In this document: positions 48,168 to 60,806 of the stretch, one piece after another
How positions within the stretch are numbered: position 1 is the first letter of the stretch
Layout of the letters: each line of letters starts with the position of its first letter
Assembly: GCA_013397795.1 (NCBI GenBank)
Contig: VZTJ01002478.1
Coordinates: 1,923,895 to 1,987,894, forward strand
DNA: 64,000 nucleotides
Origin: Orthonyx spaldingii
Taxonomy: Eukaryota; Chordata; Aves; Passeriformes; Orthonychidae
Reading direction: 5' to 3'
The notes under the pieces: generated by a model
Told to the model about the DNA's origin: nothing
Seen by the model: only the letters and a program-made list of their open reading frames with translations
Databases searched by the model: none
Made by a program: the position numbers and the translations under genes

Positions 48168-51100
48168 GTATGGGTTAGGCTCCACTCTTTCTATACTTTC
48201 AAGATTAAACATCATTTAAAATTGTTGTGGGCAGGGAAGTCTTTATCAATTTGCAATATCTTTTTCTTCCCAGTCCTGAAACAGCAAGTATTTTTTTTTT
48301 GTCTATGTAGGTCTTGTTGCACTGGAGGTATCTCTAAGTACTAATTCTGTTCTAACATAGAAGTTGATATGTGATGTTAACTTTGAACAGTAAAAGTGCT
48401 TTTTGGTAACATTGTAGTGATAAATTTGTTCCTTCTCAAGATGAACAAGCTGGTGGGCAGGAGAATGGGAAGGTAGTGAGAATTGACTAGGAAGAAAGAG
48501 GAGGAAAAAAATGAGGAAGAAAGATAAAGAAGAGGCAGAGACTAAATAAAAACAATACAACTCTCCAGTAGCATCTGAGTAGCAAGTTCAGATGATTAGA
48601 AGTGATTGGCCAAATAAATATTGTGTGAAAGGTATCCTCTGTTTCCAGTTTAATACTTTTCCAATTTATAGCTATTGCTAAAGAAAGTATTGTGTTTTTC
48701 TCCATGCTGTTTCAGGTATTTAAGTAATCCTGACAGCCTGTTTTCCAAAATGGGTTTTCATTGGCTTGGCAGTAGTTTTTTTCTGTTTTCTTCTCAGATT
48801 TCCATTTTTGGATCTAAACAACATAATGTCTGAAGAATATTTGCCGTAAAGCTTATACTGCCATCATGTCCATGAGGCTGCTCCTTTCAGAACGTTGTTC
48901 CTCTTCCCTTTAGATGCACTTGCCACTGATCAGAAAAAACAAGAGTTTACAGAGAAAACAGTTTACATTAATGCACAGCAAAGAAAAGCTTCAAAGTTTT
49001 AGCCATGTAACTGAAATTGGAATGATGTTCTAAATTAAAATTAGATGCTACTGAGCTTGGAAAAGGATAAGTGATCTGTTTATAGTTCTCCAGTATTTGC
49101 TCACATTTAATTGATGCCAAGTAGGAACTTCTGAAGATTTAAACTGGTTCTTTGAATAAAACTAACAAAAAAACTTCAATGTTTTAATTTAAAAAGGATG
49201 TTCATGTATTTGCTTTGGAAAAGAACACACAGAGTGGACAGAGGTTTTACCTTGTGACAACATACATAGAGCTTTGGCATTATTACACGTGAGTATTTGA
49301 GAAGGTACCCTGTGTGTTAGTAAAAGATAGTGGTGTACTGGATATCCTACCTGTCAAGAGCTGTCACTGGATAGGTATTCCCAGGAGCCATCTGCTGCTC
49401 TGAGCGGCACAGAGCTGGAATGGCTGCCTGAGGTTTCATCTTGGCAATGGGAAAAATCTTCATAAGGACAGAACAATATATTCTGTAATGAGTTTCAACT
49501 TCCTTTTGAGTAGAAAGTTGCCATTGTTTCCTGTGAATTAAGGACTCTGTTGAACTTAAATCTAATAGCAGTAGATTTGCTTTTGCTCTCAGCTTTCCTC
49601 AGGGGATCACACCAACACATGACAAAAACACATTTCTCCGGCTGGTCATGCAGCAGTGTCAGTGGGCATTAATGCAGGTGTCTGGTAACTGATTTATGGG
49701 TTTGCATTTGCATGAAGTAGTTCCAAGTACTGACAATCTGATCACGTGCTGAACTTTTTCTCCCATTTGTTTGTTTTACAGTAAAACATTTGGCTATGAA
49801 GTAAAAGTAATCTGAGTCAGTTTTTATACATAAAGCCTGATTTTTTTTTTCTCAAATTGACGATGAGATTATTTTTTAATTTAGTTAGAAAAAACTCTGT
49901 ATAATCTCTTTGTTTGTACTAAAGACATATGAGTGATAACTTAAGTTTTTTACTGTAGTTTTCATAGTTCCTTAAATTCTGAACAACATTTCTGTATGTT
50001 TTGTAAGACTGGGGGGGGCATGGAATACTTTACAAAATTAAATTCTAGGCCAGACAAATAATCTTTGTTGATATTTGATGCTGATGTTAGTTACAAATTT
50101 CTCAAAGCATTATAGGGCTACTACATTTTTTCAATATGGGTGGTTGTTTGCAGAATAAAATATGTGAGATCCTTGTTTGCAACTGATAAGCCTGTTTATC
50201 ATGCTCATAATGTTTATCATGAGAGGTTGTGATCTCTTTTTGTTTTTCCTTAGCAAAGGTTACAAAACGAGTCTTATGCATTGCTATGAAGTAATTCCTG
50301 AAAAAGATGCTTGCAAACTTTATTTTGATTTGGAGTTTTACAAACCAGCAAATCCTGGTGCAGATGGCAAGAGTATGGTCATGAAGTTAATTGAGGTAAA
50401 CTGGAGCCAAGTCATGTTGTACATTAATTTGAGTTTGTTGTTAGTTTAAAATGAAACCAAAGTATTTACCACTTTATCTTGATTATGCTATAGTAAAATT
50501 AAAAGAATTGTAGACCCAGTGGTTATTTTTAATTAACTAAAAGTACTGTTTTAATTAAAGCAAGGGTTTAATCAAAGTGAGAAACAAAAAATTTAATTGA
50601 GAGACAAAAGTATGGCTGTTGGACTGTTTGTATTCACGGTAAGTTTACTGATATGGTAAGTTTAGTTTTGAAGATTGTGTTACGTGCTCTGCCGCTTCAA
50701 AGCTGTAAAACTGAAGGAATGTTTAGATACTCTTTAAATTAGTATCAATAAAAGTTCCATTCATATATTTCTCAGTGCATTCCCTTTGCTGAATAGTGCA
50801 GTCGTATATCAAGGCTTAGATGAATCCCTCCTGAAAGTTTCTTTATATGACAGTTTGTTATAACTGAATTAAATGATCATGTAGAGCACATCATGTGACT
50901 GGATTTACCAATTTGGTACCTAAAATTAAATACCTTTGCTAATTATCAATTGTATTAAATAGTACCCTTTCCATTTTATTGCAATTTTTTTTGGAAAATG
51001 AGCTCTCTGCAAGTTCAATATGACAGAGTTGGAAAAACCAGCAGATTTTGAGAAGAGTATCTTCTGTTTTAATAAAATCTCATTGTGAGTTGATGTCTGT

Positions 51101-54100
51101 TGATGAGACTTGTCACCTACATGTCCACAGTTAGAAATGAAAGAAAGTGGAAGATTATTGAGGCCATTCTTTCATGAAGCACCCTTCACTGATACAGAAT
51201 CTGGAGGGGTTTTTCCATTGTGGATCAATTCTGAAATGTAGAGATTCCTCAGGTTAAGAAGAGGACTCTGGATTTACTGGGTGAGGGATCTGAACTGCTA
51301 AAGCCCAAAGCTGCCAGATCTTTAGATTCTGAGTCCCAGTCCTAAACATGAGTAATCACTAGTTTAGCTTATAGAAGGTTTTTTCAGAGCTAATTTAGAG
51401 TGAAATATGTTTTCTGCTTAGTTATTGTTCATTGGGTCACACCAATGAATTAGCTAAATCATACCAGTGAATTAGCTCACCAGTCCTTTATAACCGTGGT
51501 AGCCTCCATCTTCCACTCTGCTGAGCCTGAATTACAAACATTGTCACTGTGGGTGTGAACTGCTTTGTGGTAGAAAGCAGCCTGCAGGGTACAGCCACCT
51601 AACTAGACTTTGACCTGAGAAACTGAAAGTCTGCTCAGCTTATCACTGTTAGTTAAGTGACTTGCATATTTAAGGAAATACAGTCAATGTCAAACTTGGT
51701 TAAAACTTGGTATGGGTTAGTTTGAATTAAATTAATTGTATGCTCAAAAGGAGGAGAAAAAAAAGACCTTGAAAAAAATGTAGAATCTGAATTTGTGTTA
51801 GGTTTTATAGATACAACTACTAAAAATGCTAGAGTAAAACAACATAATAAATGTTTATAATTTCAGCTTGTCAGCCAAAAATTAAAAGAACTTTATGATG
51901 TAAATTGTTCATCAAAAGATGTCTTGAACCTGGATTCCAGTACTGATGAAAAATTTAGTCGGCACTTAATATTCCTACCCGAAAAGACTGTATTTAAGGA
52001 TAATACTCATGTTGGTAAGTTTCTCTTACACCTGGAAGTAAAAGGTGAGGTTTTGACATTATACAGTGCCATCTCACATTTGACTATTTATTTTAATGGA
52101 ATTATATGTGAAAACAAGTATGTATTCCCAGAAGACATTACTGTATGTTTCATTAAGCAATGTTTTTTCTCATATTCTACTTTCTTTTCCTATAATTATC
52201 ATGTATGTTTGCAAAAATGTTACCTTTTGGTGCCTGTATGTTTTATTTACAAAAATTCTGGTTTCTATGAAACTACCAAGTCCGTGACTCCTTAATTTTC
52301 CTATTAATGTCAGTCTTAACAATTAAAGCTACTGTTATTTGCTCTATATACAGTTAATTTCTGCTCAGCACAGGGTCAAAAAGGCAGGAGAAAGATGATT
52401 TCAAGCCACCTGTGCATAATCATGATTAAGAGAAAGCTGACAGCAATTTTAATTGTTGATGTAAGCTGGGATTTCTTGGGTATGGCAACTCCGACACAGA
52501 GAATTGCCAGTTTAGGATTGTCTTGACTCATTTGTGTGCCCCAGTGGCCCTGTAATGAATTATGAGGATGATGATTTTGATGCTTGACATGATGAGTCAT
52601 TCTGCTGATATGTAGCATGGGAGGAACAGGATTTCATATTCATTCATGTTCCCCATGGAGGCTTCATCCAACAGCTGCAGAGTCATCCTTGCCTCTATTC
52701 CTTCCACTTCATAGGTTTTTTCCCCACATCTGTATTTATTCTATTCTTTTGCTGTCTCCCTGGAAGTAATTTGGCCATGGTTTTTATTTGTCTGTCTGTG
52801 GTTACCATCTAGCAGAGCCTGGAGATACGATGGGAGTTGAATAACAATACTGGGAGATTGAAAAGTCATTACAAAATACTTTTGTGAAAGTAATTTGTTC
52901 TTTGAGTTTGAGCTTTGGTCAAGCTCTTCCATCAGTAAATACACCATGAAGCTGTAAGTAAACGTTTCAATCATTCTGAAAGTGAAATTGGGGAAAGCAG
53001 TAGTGAGGGGGACAATCACAACCATTTCAGAATCCTAAATCTGAGCTTGTTAATATTTAGGGTTTTTTTTTAAAAGACATTTAGTACAAATTCTTGCAAG
53101 GCATTTGTTTCTCAGGTACTGACCAGAACCACTTTATACAGTGGGCTGGTTGAAAGATTTCTTTTCAAAAATCCAGAAGGGCTAGAAAGACCCTGAACTT
53201 CAACCACTTCCATTTTGACTGTTGTGAAAAATGCTTGCACAGAAACTCTCTAAGTTCTTTCTTGACTCATAAATGACGTTACCTGCTTCTGGCCTTTTTT
53301 GGTTGTTTTCAAGGTAACTTTGTGAGAACCATTTTGCAGCCTGCCATAAGATTAATGGAGAGTAGGGCTGCTGTGATTCCAACAGAAGAAGCAGGGCATG
53401 TTTTCCAGTGTTCTGCAAAAGGAGCTGGATTAGATGGTTCTCTGACAAACCTCACAGCTGTTGAAGATGCTTCTAAAGACTGGCCAGCCATTGCTCACAA
53501 AACAAAGGATACGGAAGTGTCACACCAGGGAGAAAGTTTGGATTTTTCCTTCCTGATAGTAAACGATAAAGAAGGCAACAGGCAACTTTTTGTGGATCTA
53601 GGTAACTATAAGTGTTTTTAAACTTCTTTGGGATGCAACAAAGTTTAACAATGAGATGTTCCTTAATCCTTGACTACAGAGAGAACAGTGGTGTTCTTAC
53701 TGTTGTCCCTATGATCAGACCTTAAATATGTGCTGAAACTGTGATCATAAATGCTGTACTTTAAAGGAACCTTAGATTCATGGTCTATGGAACTTCTTAT
53801 ATTACTACATTTAATTATTTTGTTCTGAAGTTTAAAAGAATTCTTGCAACACAAGACTAATTCTTTTTTTCCCCTTAAGGACTTAGTGCTCCCATTTGGA
53901 TTAAAAGAGGATAGCATATATTGCATTTTTGTTATTTCAGTTGAATTAGAAGCTGCATAATAATGGAACAAGTCTCACAGGCATGGCTTTCTGTATTCTT
54001 CTACATGTATGAATTGAGCCTTCTCTCCCTGTCTGGAATGGCAGCTGTTAGGTTTCAGTGAATGGAATAATGAAGTTTTGGGTTGGGCACTTCATGACCC

Positions 54101-57100
54101 AGCTGGGCTTAGCCTGTCCATGGTACTAAAATGTTACAAATCTCCAGGAGCACAACATCCATATCAAACTAAAGTTTGAAAGTTCCACCCGTCTTCATGC
54201 CTTGTCTCAGGGAAATGAGAACAGCTTAGCACGCTTTTGCACAGCAATATGTTACACACTTCAGGACTTTACCTTGGGCTTTTTCCTCAGACTCTTCTGA
54301 AAAACCTCCATTCCTTCAAATTATTTTCATGGAATTCAGGATCACCTTTATTGTGGGCCTCTTAGTATGTCTGATCTACTGAAATGTAATCCCAAAGTTG
54401 GCTATAGTAGGCTTCTCTGTTACTGAGTCAGAAGGATTGCTTTCACCTACTGTTCAAAATTCTTTCAAGCATGTTCATAAATGGAAATTAAAACAATTTG
54501 TTTTCTGTTTCACCTTTTACGAGTTTGATGTTAGTTTCCCGAAAATTAACTGTCCTCAATATTTGTTATACACATTACCTCAAAATTGCTGAAATACTGA
54601 ATTACATCATGAGGCTGCAGTGACAAAAAACTTTGTGATGTTCTTGTATGAGCTCTGTAAGTTCTTTTCATGAAAATCAAATGCAACCTGCAAATAAAAC
54701 TCACCTTCTCAATCAATTATTAGATAGATTATGCAATGTTTAAGATACCTGTTCATTGTTCTGTTGTTTGTTTTTGAGATTGGAATTAAGCTTTCCTGAT
54801 ACATGCTTCAGAAAACTTGTGAAGCAGTCTACAGAAAACAGAAAGTTTGATTAAGTTCTTTCTGGTTAAAATAATTGTGCAGCTTTTTGGGCTCAGTTGT
54901 ATTTCACAAAGTTATTGTGAAATCACCAATTTCTTGTACTGAAGGGAAACTTTTAATAATTATAATGTCAGACTGATTAAAACGCCTGTGTAGAGATGTT
55001 GAGCATTTGTCTTAATTCTTCTGTAACATAAAAGTGTACATGCGTGCGTGCATGATCTTGCTTTGTTGCATTTCTTCTGTGGGATGTGAGCCAGTCAGTA
55101 ACTGTTTTTGTCCATTCAGTAGACTCTTAGCTGGGCCTAAGGAAAATTGTTTAATTTACAAGTGCTCAGTATCTTAAATCCTAGCATGTTAAGAAATATC
55201 TGTTTTCCTGTAGGAGTTTATACAAAGAATAGAAACTTCCGGATGTATAAGTCATCAAAAGCAGGAAAGAACGTCATTCTGAAGATAGCAGAGGATAATA
55301 AGTTTATCCCCAACTGTGAAAAGGATGTTTCCTTGGAAGAAGCATATTTTCTTTCCTCTTTAATCTGCAACATTCGGTAATTACTTAATTCCAGTCAAAT
55401 TTACAATCTTTTAAAATACTTATTTTAATGATAATTCTCCTGCAGCAGTTACAAATAACTATTATGAATGAGTAATTATTCCATTAACATTGTTACAGTG
55501 TAATTTAGGAGTTCCTAGTGGAATTTATTGGTTTTGAAGAAAAAAATTTTGGAGTCCTGTTCTTTTGTTAAACCTGCCTTCAAATGTGGTACAGCTTCTG
55601 AATTTTGCCTCATTTCTCTATACACACTCAAAATACCAAAACATAGCCATTATTAAGTGTGATCAGATTCTGTGTAGCTCTGGAAGCAAAACTTTGAGAT
55701 TTCTAGTTAGTAAAATACGAGAAGTCTGAATATTTTTCAAAGTACGATAAGAAATAAAAAGGATTTCTGTCTGTGTTTTCTTGCATACCAGATTTCCCAT
55801 TTGGTACAGACACCTCCTTAGGCTGGGTACTCGTACCGACAATAATCAAGCTTTCTATATCTAATCTAAACCTCTGGTGTATCATAACTTATTTTAAGAA
55901 GATCCTAATCATTGCTGTAGCAGAAAGAACATTGAAATAGTATCATATTTTTTATTGAAAGCATGTATTTGTTCTGACTTCAGGTTTTATATCCTGAAAT
56001 GTTCATTATCCTGAACTGATGCCAATAAACCACGTAGTGTATTCAGATCATTGACTGAATCCACTATAAATATGGACAAGAAATTCTGCTGTGTTGAATT
56101 TAGACTTCTGTGATCATCTGGCTTCCAGTTAGCAATATAGCAAGGAAAAGCAGTTCATTGTAGAGAGAAAAAAAAAATTTGAAACCTTTCAAAGGGTATA
56201 TTTGCATAAATCCTACATCTAGAGCACACCCTGCTGCAGGAGTGTGGATCAGCAGTCGTTACCTGCGCGGGTTCTGGGACTTTGGCCAGGAACCAAATGT
56301 TGTGGCTGGGGGGGAGGAACCCCCGCCCTGTGGTGGGAGTCAGGGCAAGTGCTCCAGGGACAGGGAGAGGTGCACAGTGAATCCCGGGCTGGTTGAGGTT
56401 GGCAGGGCCCTCTGGAGGTCTCCCGGCCCACCCCGGGGCCCAGGGCTGTGTCATGTTGTGCCATCCCTCCTGTGAGGTGTTCCAGTGAGTTATGTTGTAC
56501 TGTGTTAATGCTGTAAGAATCACACGTTTTCCTTTGTATTCTCTCCCTTCTTCAGAGCGAGTGAGGACATAAAAGTCCTGTCATCTGGCTTTTCAGAGGA
56601 GGAGAGAAAAATGTCTGCTTATTTAAACAGTAAAACTACAAGAAGCAGCAGAGGTACCTCAATCCTTTTCTACTGCACAGAAAAAAAGTACTCTTAACTT
56701 AGATGTTCGGTGACTTGTACACCTGATAACTTCCAGGAGGGCCCTTCTTCAGCTGCCTTTGTGCAGGAGCAGAGTCCATCTGCACTGAAGGATGCTCTGC
56801 AGCACCTGAATGCCACTGACCCCCCTCTGTCTTGCTTTGTTCCAGTTCCTGCTGCACTTTGGGGGTGGGGGTAGCACTTTCAACATCCACAAGGAAGTAA
56901 CAGTGGAATTATCCCTGGTTTTATTTAAGGGTGTGGTGTGATTCATGTACATTTTCTGTCTGTGGTCTAAAAGTGTGTTACAATGACATATTTCAGTGGC
57001 AAACCCTCTAACAGCGTTTGTGGCCTTTGGTTTGACAGATCCCATGGAAGGTTACCAGGGTTCGCCATATCCAGAAATTGATAATTTTGTTCGTTCTTTG

Positions 57101-60002
57101 GTTAATAAAGATGGGCTACAAGGAGGTAAAGAGACCACTTTACTATTTACAAATGAGTCTTCTGCAGCACGATTTCTAAAGAATTTAAAGAATTTTTTTT
57201 CCCCTCAGGGATACGACAATGGAGTTACTTCTCTCTCAAAGAACTACTTATTTATGATATTTCTGGTTACCGTTGGTGTGAAAATATTGGAAGGGCTCAC
57301 AAAAGTAACAACATAATGTATGTTCTTTTACTATTCAGTTAAAACAGCTTTATTTATTTTCCCGTTCAACTGTTACTCTCTAAAAATGCTGGGAAAACTT
57401 CTTACGGATAGAATCAGCAACTGTTACAATTTCTGCTGTTTTGCTCTGTGAGGATATAATGTTTTAATTACAAAAAATACCCCCAAACTATTTAATAATT
57501 CCTTCCNNNNNNNNNNNNNNNNNNNNNNGCCCCGGGTTTGCTTTGTGCTAACTGGACTTTTATTGCTGATAGTTCTGTGAATTAATCTTCGTGGTATTCA
57601 AAATATGGGCCCAAAGATGATAACATGAAAGTCAGAGTGTGTTAAAGCTATTGAGCAGTACTATGCTTTGACACTTCCCAGCTAGAAAGCTGAAAAATAA
57701 GAAAGCAAGCAGACCACTTTTGAATTAATTTATGGTACATCTTAAATTACATTCCTGTCTTATTAAAATGACTCTCTCAGTTTAATAATTGAGAATTGCC
57801 ATTTTAGAAAAGTCATTCCTGCCACATGAATCAAGATGACTTTTGCTAGTGACTCTACAGGACTCAGACTTCCTATAGTTTTAGCAAAATAAGTGATGGA
57901 AAGTCAGGTTTTTAGATTATATTAGAACTACAGTATATAATTAGTATAAATATTTTACCTTAAAAACAATTTTATGTAACATTTAAAATCACTGAAACAT
58001 AAGCAATGTGTTTTTGAGAAACAAGGATATTCAAAAAACCCCACAGGTAGATGAACTTGCTGTTTCTCAAGTGAGTTGCTTGAAGTTTGGTGTTTCTAAA
58101 GCACAGTTGAAAAAGCTGGATGGCCTGATCAGTTGACAGAAAATAGTGATTTTATGTGGCTTTTATAATGAAATTATCTGTAACAGCAGCAGCAACAAAA
58201 TCTTATCTTAAAGTCCCATATGCTAATCTTAATTTGATGACTTTTCCTTTCAATCTTAATGAAATGAAGTTGAGTAAATTTCACTTTCAGATGTTAGTCT
58301 GTTAGTTGAAATTTCTTTCAACTTAAAGACACCTGAAGCTTACTAAAAATTGTACAAAACAAGTGTGTAGTAAGTATGCCAAGAGTAGGAAAGCAATGTC
58401 CATAGCTGAGGGCAAACAAAACCTGTTCATTTAGAGTTTCCTACTGTATGAATTAATTTATGTACTGTTACTGAAAAACAAAATAATTTCATTCTTAGGA
58501 TTCTGGTAGATCTAAAGAATGAAGTCTGGTATCAAAAGTGTCACGATCCTGTCTGCAGAGAACAAAACTTCAAATCACAAAGTACGTAGCCTGTGATCTC
58601 AATTATACTTAATACTTTTTGGAATGTTAACTTTAATTAATGCCTTGTATTTGATTTAGGTTTTCCATTACCGCCTGGGATATGCCTCCCATCTCTTTTC
58701 AACGAGGTACGTTCTTGTCCTGTTGAGATGCTCAAGTTCTTGTGAGTCTCTGGAAGCCCTTGGACACTATCCCCACTAACATCCCAGTCTGCTGGGACAG
58801 CTCCACACAGTTACAGTGGTATAGAAAAGGTCCCCAGAGCAGCTGTGCTCGTGTGGTAGCTCTGTATATTCATTTTTAAGTTCTCCAGCAGTGCTAAGTT
58901 ACTGGAGTTGCCTAACTTCACCTGGGACTAAAGACTTCCTTCTGTTCTGATGTGAACAGCAGTTCCCAATGTCTAAAGCCACAAGGCCGCTCCAGGTGCA
59001 GAACAGAAAAACTGCCCAAGTTTAGCTCTGCTGTGCATGGCTGACTTCATGCTGGGCAAGGTAAAACAGAACTGGTTCGGGAACATTTGAGTCAGTCAGA
59101 GTCAAATACAAGTCAGTGCCCCCCATTTTTGAAATTCATTTCTCTCCATTTTAGTGTATTAAAGCAGCACGTTTCCTCAACCAGGTAGAATATTTCAACT
59201 GAGCTGATACTGCATGTACACTCTACCCCCTAAACATATGAGTTTTTCCACTGCTTAGGCAGTAAGAATTGGCATTTTTGCAACTTCTAAATTTAACTTT
59301 ACAGCTCTAAATATCATATGGCAGAGTGGCACATTAAGCTCTACTCAAGCAGCTCATCAATAGCTATTAGTGTTATTTCATAGAAAGTGTAATTTAACTG
59401 TATTTTCACGTCCTGACAGTATCTTTGAACAGACACTATAGTTAGTCTTAACCTTGTATTACTTTATGAAGCTGTATTCAACAGGCTACTTGTAGGGTGC
59501 TAGAAAAACAGCAAATTTCTAGTCCTGTTAAAATAGGCTCCCACAGGTTCATGTGGCTATCTATATATGAACATGCTGGAAAATCTTGTCTTGTTGGCCA
59601 GCTTTCTGCAGTATCTGTTCTGTGTGACGGCACAGGCGTCAAACTTGCAGAGCAGTTACAGGGATGAAGAGTAAGGAGTGTTCTTGTTTCTCAAAGGAAG
59701 AAGAGGACACACTAATGGATGACAGGGGGCACACAGAAGGAAAAGTAAATGCACATTCTAATGTGTCAGACTTGTCCAAAAGCTTAGTGTCTGCAGAGAA
59801 CAGCTGGGCTCAAAACTTCCTGCTCTCAGACAGCGAGTGGGAAAACACAAGTGATGATGCCTGTTTCCTGGAAGCTGCTGAAGATGTGGAACTAGCTGAA
59901 GCTGCAGATGATAGTGTGAATTATGCCATGGAAGAAATTCCAGATGAAGTTCTTGTGGAAGCTTTAAGGAAAGAAGACACCTACACTAAAGGCAGCAGCT
60001 AA
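47988..60002 (+). CDS. PRIMPOL: PrimPol primase-polymerase, 12 coding exons, 580 aa
   Basis: Archaeo-eukaryotic primase superfamily enzyme that reprimes stalled replication forks and bypasses lesions in nucleus and mitochondria. The joined exons give 1,743 bp, 580 aa plus stop (human 560). Visible: N-terminal helix MKRKWQERLKKVEERASHY; motif I LYFDLEF with metal ligands Asp116 and Glu118; motif II FSRH with His171; motif III LFVDL with Asp282, followed by NRNFRMYKSSK; zinc-binding residues Cys423 and His430 (CENIGRAH) and Cys450 and Cys455 (KCHDPVC). An acidic tail has two RPA-binding-like segments at about 532-551 and 557-569. All exon phases agree. The start is the first ATG of the first coding exon, matching the family N-terminus. 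The linker at residues 204-265 is diverged from human, and the C-terminus runs about ten residues past the human end. Confidence 0.97.
49197..49288 (+). CDS. PRIMPOL: PRIMPOL coding exon 2
   Basis: 92 bp, acceptor AAAAAG with a weak pyrimidine tract, donor GTGAGT. Encodes DVHVFALE through ELWHYY, matching the human segment. Confidence 0.93.
50254..50395 (+). CDS. PRIMPOL: PRIMPOL coding exon 3 (motif I)
   Basis: 142 bp, acceptor TTCCTTAG, donor GTAAAC. Encodes CYEVIPEKDACKLYFDLEF with metal-binding Asp116 and Glu118. Confidence 0.97.
51867..52014 (+). CDS. PRIMPOL: PRIMPOL coding exon 4 (motif II)
   Basis: 148 bp, acceptor TTTCAG, donor GTAAGT. Encodes NLDSSTDEKFSRHLIF with Ser169-Arg-His171. 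Confidence 0.97.
53314..53601 (+). CDS. PRIMPOL: PRIMPOL coding exon 5 (linker and motif III)
   Basis: 288 bp, acceptor TTTTCAAG, donor GTAACT. Begins NFVRTILQPA, passes through a poorly conserved linker, and ends at RQLFVDL with catalytic Asp282. Confidence 0.95.
55214..55376 (+). CDS. PRIMPOL: PRIMPOL coding exon 6
   Basis: 163 bp, acceptor TTCCTGTAG, donor GTAATT. Encodes VYTKNRNFRMYKSSKAGK through YFLSSLICNI. Confidence 0.96.
56375..56470 (-). mobile_element. Short CR1-like fragment in PRIMPOL intron
   Basis: GGTTGAGGTTGGCAGGGCCC then CTCTGGAGGTC resembles an inverted, GC-rich CR1 3' end. It sits in a GC-rich patch (56.25-56.47 kb) that is out of character for the intron. Confidence 0.4.
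56556..56653 (+). CDS. PRIMPOL: PRIMPOL coding exon 7
   Basis: 98 bp, acceptor CTTCTTCAG, donor GTACCT. Encodes a weakly conserved inter-domain stretch (ASEDIKVLSSG...). Identified mainly by splice sites and phase, so somewhat less certain than its neighbours. Confidence 0.85.
57039..57125 (+). CDS. PRIMPOL: PRIMPOL coding exon 8
   Basis: 87 bp, acceptor TTTGACAG, donor GTAAAG. Encodes MEGYQGSPYPEIDNFV and SLVNKDG, matching human. Confidence 0.94.
57209..57317 (+). CDS. PRIMPOL: PRIMPOL coding exon 9 (zinc ligands 1-2)
   Basis: 109 bp, acceptor TTTCCCCTCAG, donor GTATGT. Only 83 bp of intron separates it from exon 8. Encodes YRWCENIGRAHKSNNI with Cys423 and His430. Confidence 0.96.
57507..57528. 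other. Assembly gap (22 N) in PRIMPOL intron
   Basis: Short run of N between coding exons 9 and 10, followed by GCCCCGGG that is unlike the AT-rich surroundings. The coding sequence is unaffected. Confidence 0.98.
58499..58581 (+). CDS. PRIMPOL: PRIMPOL coding exon 10 (zinc ligands 3-4)
   Basis: 83 bp, acceptor ATTCTTAG, donor GTACGT. Encodes ILVDLKNEVWYQKCHDPVC with Cys450 and Cys455. Confidence 0.97.
58660..58706 (+). CDS. PRIMPOL: PRIMPOL coding exon 11
   Basis: 47 bp, acceptor TTGATTTAG, donor GTACGT. Encodes FPLPPGICLPSLFNE, matching human CFPLPAEVC...LFKE. Confidence 0.93.
59697..60002 (+). CDS. PRIMPOL: PRIMPOL coding exon 12 (RPA-binding tail, stop)
   Basis: Acceptor TTTCTCAAAG; 101 residues and TAA. 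Acidic, with DDACFLEAAEDVELAEAADD and MEEIPDEVLVEAL corresponding to the two RPA70-binding motifs of human PrimPol. Confidence 0.96.
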   Translation, partial: EEEDTLMDDRGHTEGKVNAHSNVSDLSKSLVSAENSWAQNFLLSDSEWENTSDDACFLEAAEDVELAEAADDSVNYAMEEIPDEVLVEALRKEDTYTKGSS

Positions 60003-60337
60003 GCACAGGCCTGACCAGCACTGAATGACACTTGTGTGTCTGTGTGTGAAACATCCTGCAGGGTGGTTCACCAGCACCACTCCAGGGCTGTCAGACAAAG
60101 CATGGAGTGCCTGGGTGAGCTTCAGCAGGCACGAGGAGATCGTGGGAGATTTACAAGGGGGCTGAAGAGGACTGGACTAAAAAACTCGTCATGAATGCTT
60201 AGCATTTTTAACTGCTCTTTGCTGTACAGTTTCTACTTTGTTAGTTGCATGTCCAAATTTTATTGATAAGCCAACAAAATGTACTTCTTCATTTCTATAA
60301 ACAGGGTGAGATAATTTATTATTTCAAATGCAAATTT

Positions 60338-60343
60338 AATAAA
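60338..60343 (+). terminator. PRIMPOL: PRIMPOL poly(A) signal (AATAAA)
   Basis: Canonical AATAAA about 336 bp past the PRIMPOL stop, with T/G-rich sequence downstream. Confidence 0.7.
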
Positions 60344-60466
60344 AAGATTTGTCTATTCATCTTTGTTCAGCCAAAGTCTGTGTTCTCTTTACGAATATAT
60401 TCCTCTCAAGATTACTTTAATATCACAAGATGAACAGCTAACATTGTTCACAGAGTACAGAAAAGT

Positions 60467-60472
60467 TTTATT
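60467..60472 (-). terminator. CENPU: CENPU poly(A) signal (AATAAA)
   Basis: Canonical AATAAA on the minus strand about 200 bp past the CENPU stop, 124 bp from the opposing PRIMPOL signal. Confidence 0.65.
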
Positions 60473-60668
60473 ACTTTAAAACTTTGATTGCTATTCTACT
60501 TCATTGACATTCTGAGACTACTTGACAAAAGATACAATCTAACTAAAACATTGCCTTCCTTTAAGCATTGAAACAAAATAGAGTAACAATGATGAAACAA
60601 CCTTTAAGAACTGACACTTCTAATAACTGAATAACTGTTCCTACTGAATGTCAGTCTTTTTAAGACAC

Positions 60669-60806
60669 TTAATTGTTCTTTGATCTCTTCTCTTTTTGTA
60701 CAGCCAGAGCCTCTTCCAGTTTCATATTGATACTCTCAAAGTGCCTTTCTGCTCCTAGAATTCTCCGAGACTCCACCAGAAGAGCAGGGAGGCTGGAAGT
60801 TCCATA
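60669..60806 (-). CDS. CENPU: CENPU last coding exon
   Basis: 138 bp, acceptor TTGTCAACAG; 45 residues and TAA. Encodes YGTSSLPALL and a basic C-terminus KEKRSKNN. Confidence 0.94.
   Translation of the reverse strand, partial: YGTSSLPALLVESRRILGAERHFESINMKLEEALAVQKEKRSKNN

Noticed and set aside
59664..59696. ATG at 59664 as an alternative PRIMPOL start in the last exon
   Set aside because: It lies upstream of the acceptor at 59696 in intronic sequence. The frame agreement is coincidental.
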